A DNA stretch of 41,406 nt from Planctomycetota bacterium (GTDB lineage: Bacteria; Planctomycetota; UBA11346). The position numbers and the translations under genes are program-made. Of this stretch, positions 39,570 to 41,406 are shown piece by piece. The stretch covers positions 188-41,593 of the forward strand of contig PLEW01000217.1 of assembly GCA_003136555.1 (NCBI GenBank), read 5' to 3'. The notes under the pieces are model-generated. The model was not told the origin of the DNA, ran no database searches, and saw only the letters and a program-made list of their open reading frames with translations. Positions within the stretch are counted from its first letter, which is position 1; each line of letters opens with the position of its first letter.

Positions 39570-39624
39570 TATGCGCACTTGGTGCGCAGGGGAAGCGTGG
39601 TGCTGGATTTGGCGCATATGGTGC
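39570..39624. promoter_or_regulatory. Candidate operator pair upstream of LOV histidine kinase
   Basis: Perfect inverted repeat TGCGCAC-TTG-GTGCGCA at 39570-39586 and a related GCGCATATGGTGC at 39612-39624; shared core GCGCAYWTGGTGC, 41 bp apart. Confidence 0.45.
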
Positions 39625-39642
39625 ATCGCCTCGCTCGCTTAC

Positions 39643-40602
39643 TCACTCACCCACGCTGTTGGCCACCTGGTTGATCATGCCCATGTAGTTGGCATAGAAG
39701 CCGATCACCACCGCCGCTGCCGCGAGCATGGCGAGGCCGTAGATGGTCCCGGTGACGATCCGCGCCGCCCATTCGGTACGGAAGCGGAAACGCTCCTGCT
39801 GGAGCGTCGCGCACCGTCCCAGGGTCGCTTCCAGGCTGCCCGAGAGCTCGGCGTTCTCGACCAGCTGGACGACCTCGGCCGGGAAGGAACAGGCCGCCAG
39901 GGCGGCGGTGAGGTTGGGTAGCTCGCCGGTGGTCACGCCGCTGGCGGCGGTGGAAAGGCGCTTGGCGATCACGCGATTGGCGCAGGCCCCGGCGGCAAGG
40001 TCGAGCGCGGCGGGCACCAGCATGCCGGCACCAAGGGATGCCCGCAGCACCAGGCAGGCGTTGCCGGCGACCAGCGGATCGGTGATGCCGCGGATGCCCG
40101 GAAGAAGCGCCATGCGGGCGAGCACGTCGCGGCTGGTGAGGCGCAGGGCCAGCGCCATCCCGCCGACCACCAGCCACAGGCCGAGCGGTCCGGCGAGGAT
40201 CAGCAGGGGCGAGCCGCCGTGCATGAAGACCGCCGGCATGGCCACTGCTACCAAGGTGACGTGGAGCAGGATCAGCGGATAGGCCAGGCGTCCCACCACC
40301 ATGGTGCGCAGGGCCAGCGCATGGCGGAAATAGGCGGAGATCTCGCCACACAGCTCGGGCAGCGCACCGCTGTTCTCGCCCGCGCGCACCAGGGCGACGA
40401 CCAGCGGGGCCTCCTGCACGCCCTGGAGCTGATCGGCCAGGCCCAGGCCCTGCTGGCAGCCGGCCGACCAACGTGCACCCCATTGACGGTGCGGCGAGCC
40501 TGCGCTCGCACCGGCCAGCGCCAGCGCCTTGCCGATGGGCATGCCTGCGTTCAGAAGGGTGCGCAGTTGATCATAAAAGATCGCTGTGCTCGACCAGCTC
40601 AT
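39643..40602 (-). CDS. Short type II secretion / type IV pilus GspF/PilC-like inner membrane protein
   Basis: FYDQLRTLLNAGMPIGKAL, LVVALVRAGENSGALPELCGEISAYF, RTMVVGRLAYPLILLHVTLV; second half VVQLVENAELSGSLEATLGRCATLQQERFRFRTEWAARI. Confidence 0.8.
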   Translation of the reverse strand: MSWSSTAIFYDQLRTLLNAGMPIGKALALAGASAGSPHRQWGARWSAGCQQGLGLADQLQGVQEAPLVVALVRAGENSGALPELCGEISAYFRHALALRTMVVGRLAYPLILLHVTLVAVAMPAVFMHGGSPLLILAGPLGLWLVVGGMALALRLTSRDVLARMALLPGIRGITDPLVAGNACLVLRASLGAGMLVPAALDLAAGACANRVIAKRLSTAASGVTTGELPNLTAALAACSFPAEVVQLVENAELSGSLEATLGRCATLQQERFRFRTEWAARIVTGTIYGLAMLAAAAVVIGFYANYMGMINQVANSVGE

Positions 40603-40719
40603 GTCCCAGGTGTACGCGTGAGCCGCACGATACCAGAGCGCGAGGCGGACGCCCACCACCCAGCCCATGGCACAGACGGCAGCGGCATTTGCAACAACAG
40701 TAGCCAGAGAACCTTATAG

Positions 40720-41406
40720 CTATGACAACGGATGGGCATCGGCGTTGCCCGACGGCTCGTGGTCGCCCACGGGGCGTACCAGAGGAGGCGTGGCTCCGTC
40801 AGCGTGCGCGGCGCCGTCCGGCAGTGGACCGCGGTCGCCGAAGGTGAAGACGTTGAATTGCGACAGCATGCCCCAGAGCACCTGGACATCGTGCTCGCCC
40901 AGGTCCAGGCGGTTGAACAGGCGGCGCAGCTGGGGCGCGAAGCGCTCGCGCTCGGTGCGCCGGAAATACTGGAAGCGCTCCAGGCTGCCGAGCCAATACT
41001 GGTAGAGCAGCTCGACCTGATGGCGCGAGGCCGGTGGCTCGATGGACGCGGGGGCGACCATTCCGGCGGTGGCCAGGCCATAGAGCGTGATCGCGACGGC
41101 ATGGCTGAGATTGTAGCTGGTGTTGGGTCCGCAGGTGTCCAGGTGCAGCCAGGCCTGGCAATGGATGAGCTCGGAGTCGCTGAGGCCATCGGCCTCGTTG
41201 CCGAAGACCAGGGCGATCGAGCGCGCGGCACGTTCGGCGATCGCGCCTGGCACTTGGGCGAGGCTCAGCGATGCGCCGTACTCGCCATCGCGCGGACGCG
41301 CACTCGAGCCGATCACCAGATCGCAATCACCGACCGCCGAGGCGAGGTCGGCATGCACTGGCGCATTGAGGATCAGCTCGCGCGAATGGGTGGAGAATTT
41401 GCGCGT
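40720..41406 (-). CDS. TrmH/TrmJ (SpoU) family RNA methyltransferase, N-terminus outside window
   Basis: DLASAVGDCDLVIGSSARPRD, SIALVFGNEADGLSDSELIHCQAWLHLDTCGPNTSYNLSHAVAITLYGLA: SPOUT motif 2/3 pattern; open at window edge. Confidence 0.83.
   Translation of the reverse strand, partial: TRKFSTHSRELILNAPVHADLASAVGDCDLVIGSSARPRDGEYGASLSLAQVPGAIAERAARSIALVFGNEADGLSDSELIHCQAWLHLDTCGPNTSYNLSHAVAITLYGLATAGMVAPASIEPPASRHQVELLYQYWLGSLERFQYFRRTERERFAPQLRRLFNRLDLGEHDVQVLWGMLSQFNVFTFGDRGPLPDGAAHADGATPPLVRPVGDHEPSGNADAHPLS

Overview
High-GC bacterial chromosomal window. The gene content (PVC-type CxxCH dehydrogenase/HEAT protein, Ser/Thr kinase fused to an FGE-fold domain, giant multidomain surface protein) suggests a PVC-group, probably planctomycete-like, organism; this taxonomy is inference only. 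Left part: 3' end of glutamine synthetase with a clear intrinsic terminator, a small membrane protein, a stand-alone response regulator, a CARDB-like lipoprotein, a small beta-barrel protein, SthA-type transhydrogenase plus dicarboxylate:cation symporter, a PVC-type cytochrome/HEAT protein, a HI0933/BaiN-family flavoprotein and a YHS-like secreted protein. Centre: a Ser/Thr kinase with an FHA-like domain, transcribed divergently from a tightly packed four-gene + strand unit. That unit encodes a ~3,600 aa beta-helix/Calx-beta/cadherin-like surface protein, an FGE-fold lipoprotein, a beta-barrel protein, and a transmembrane Ser/Thr kinase with an 11-fold degenerate repeat stalk capped by an FGE-fold domain. 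This is the best candidate for an undescribed surface-sensing system. Right part (minus strand): orphan BtaA-like betaine-lipid enzyme, ferrochelatase with an odd Cys-rich N-terminal segment, DinB protein, heme-oxygenase-like di-iron protein, a CHASE-LOV-GAF-PAS-PAS hybrid histidine kinase with a natural Gln-to-Leu change at the key LOV signalling position, a short GspF-like protein and a partial TrmH/TrmJ-like RNA methyltransferase. No tRNA, rRNA, CRISPR array or transposase was recognised.
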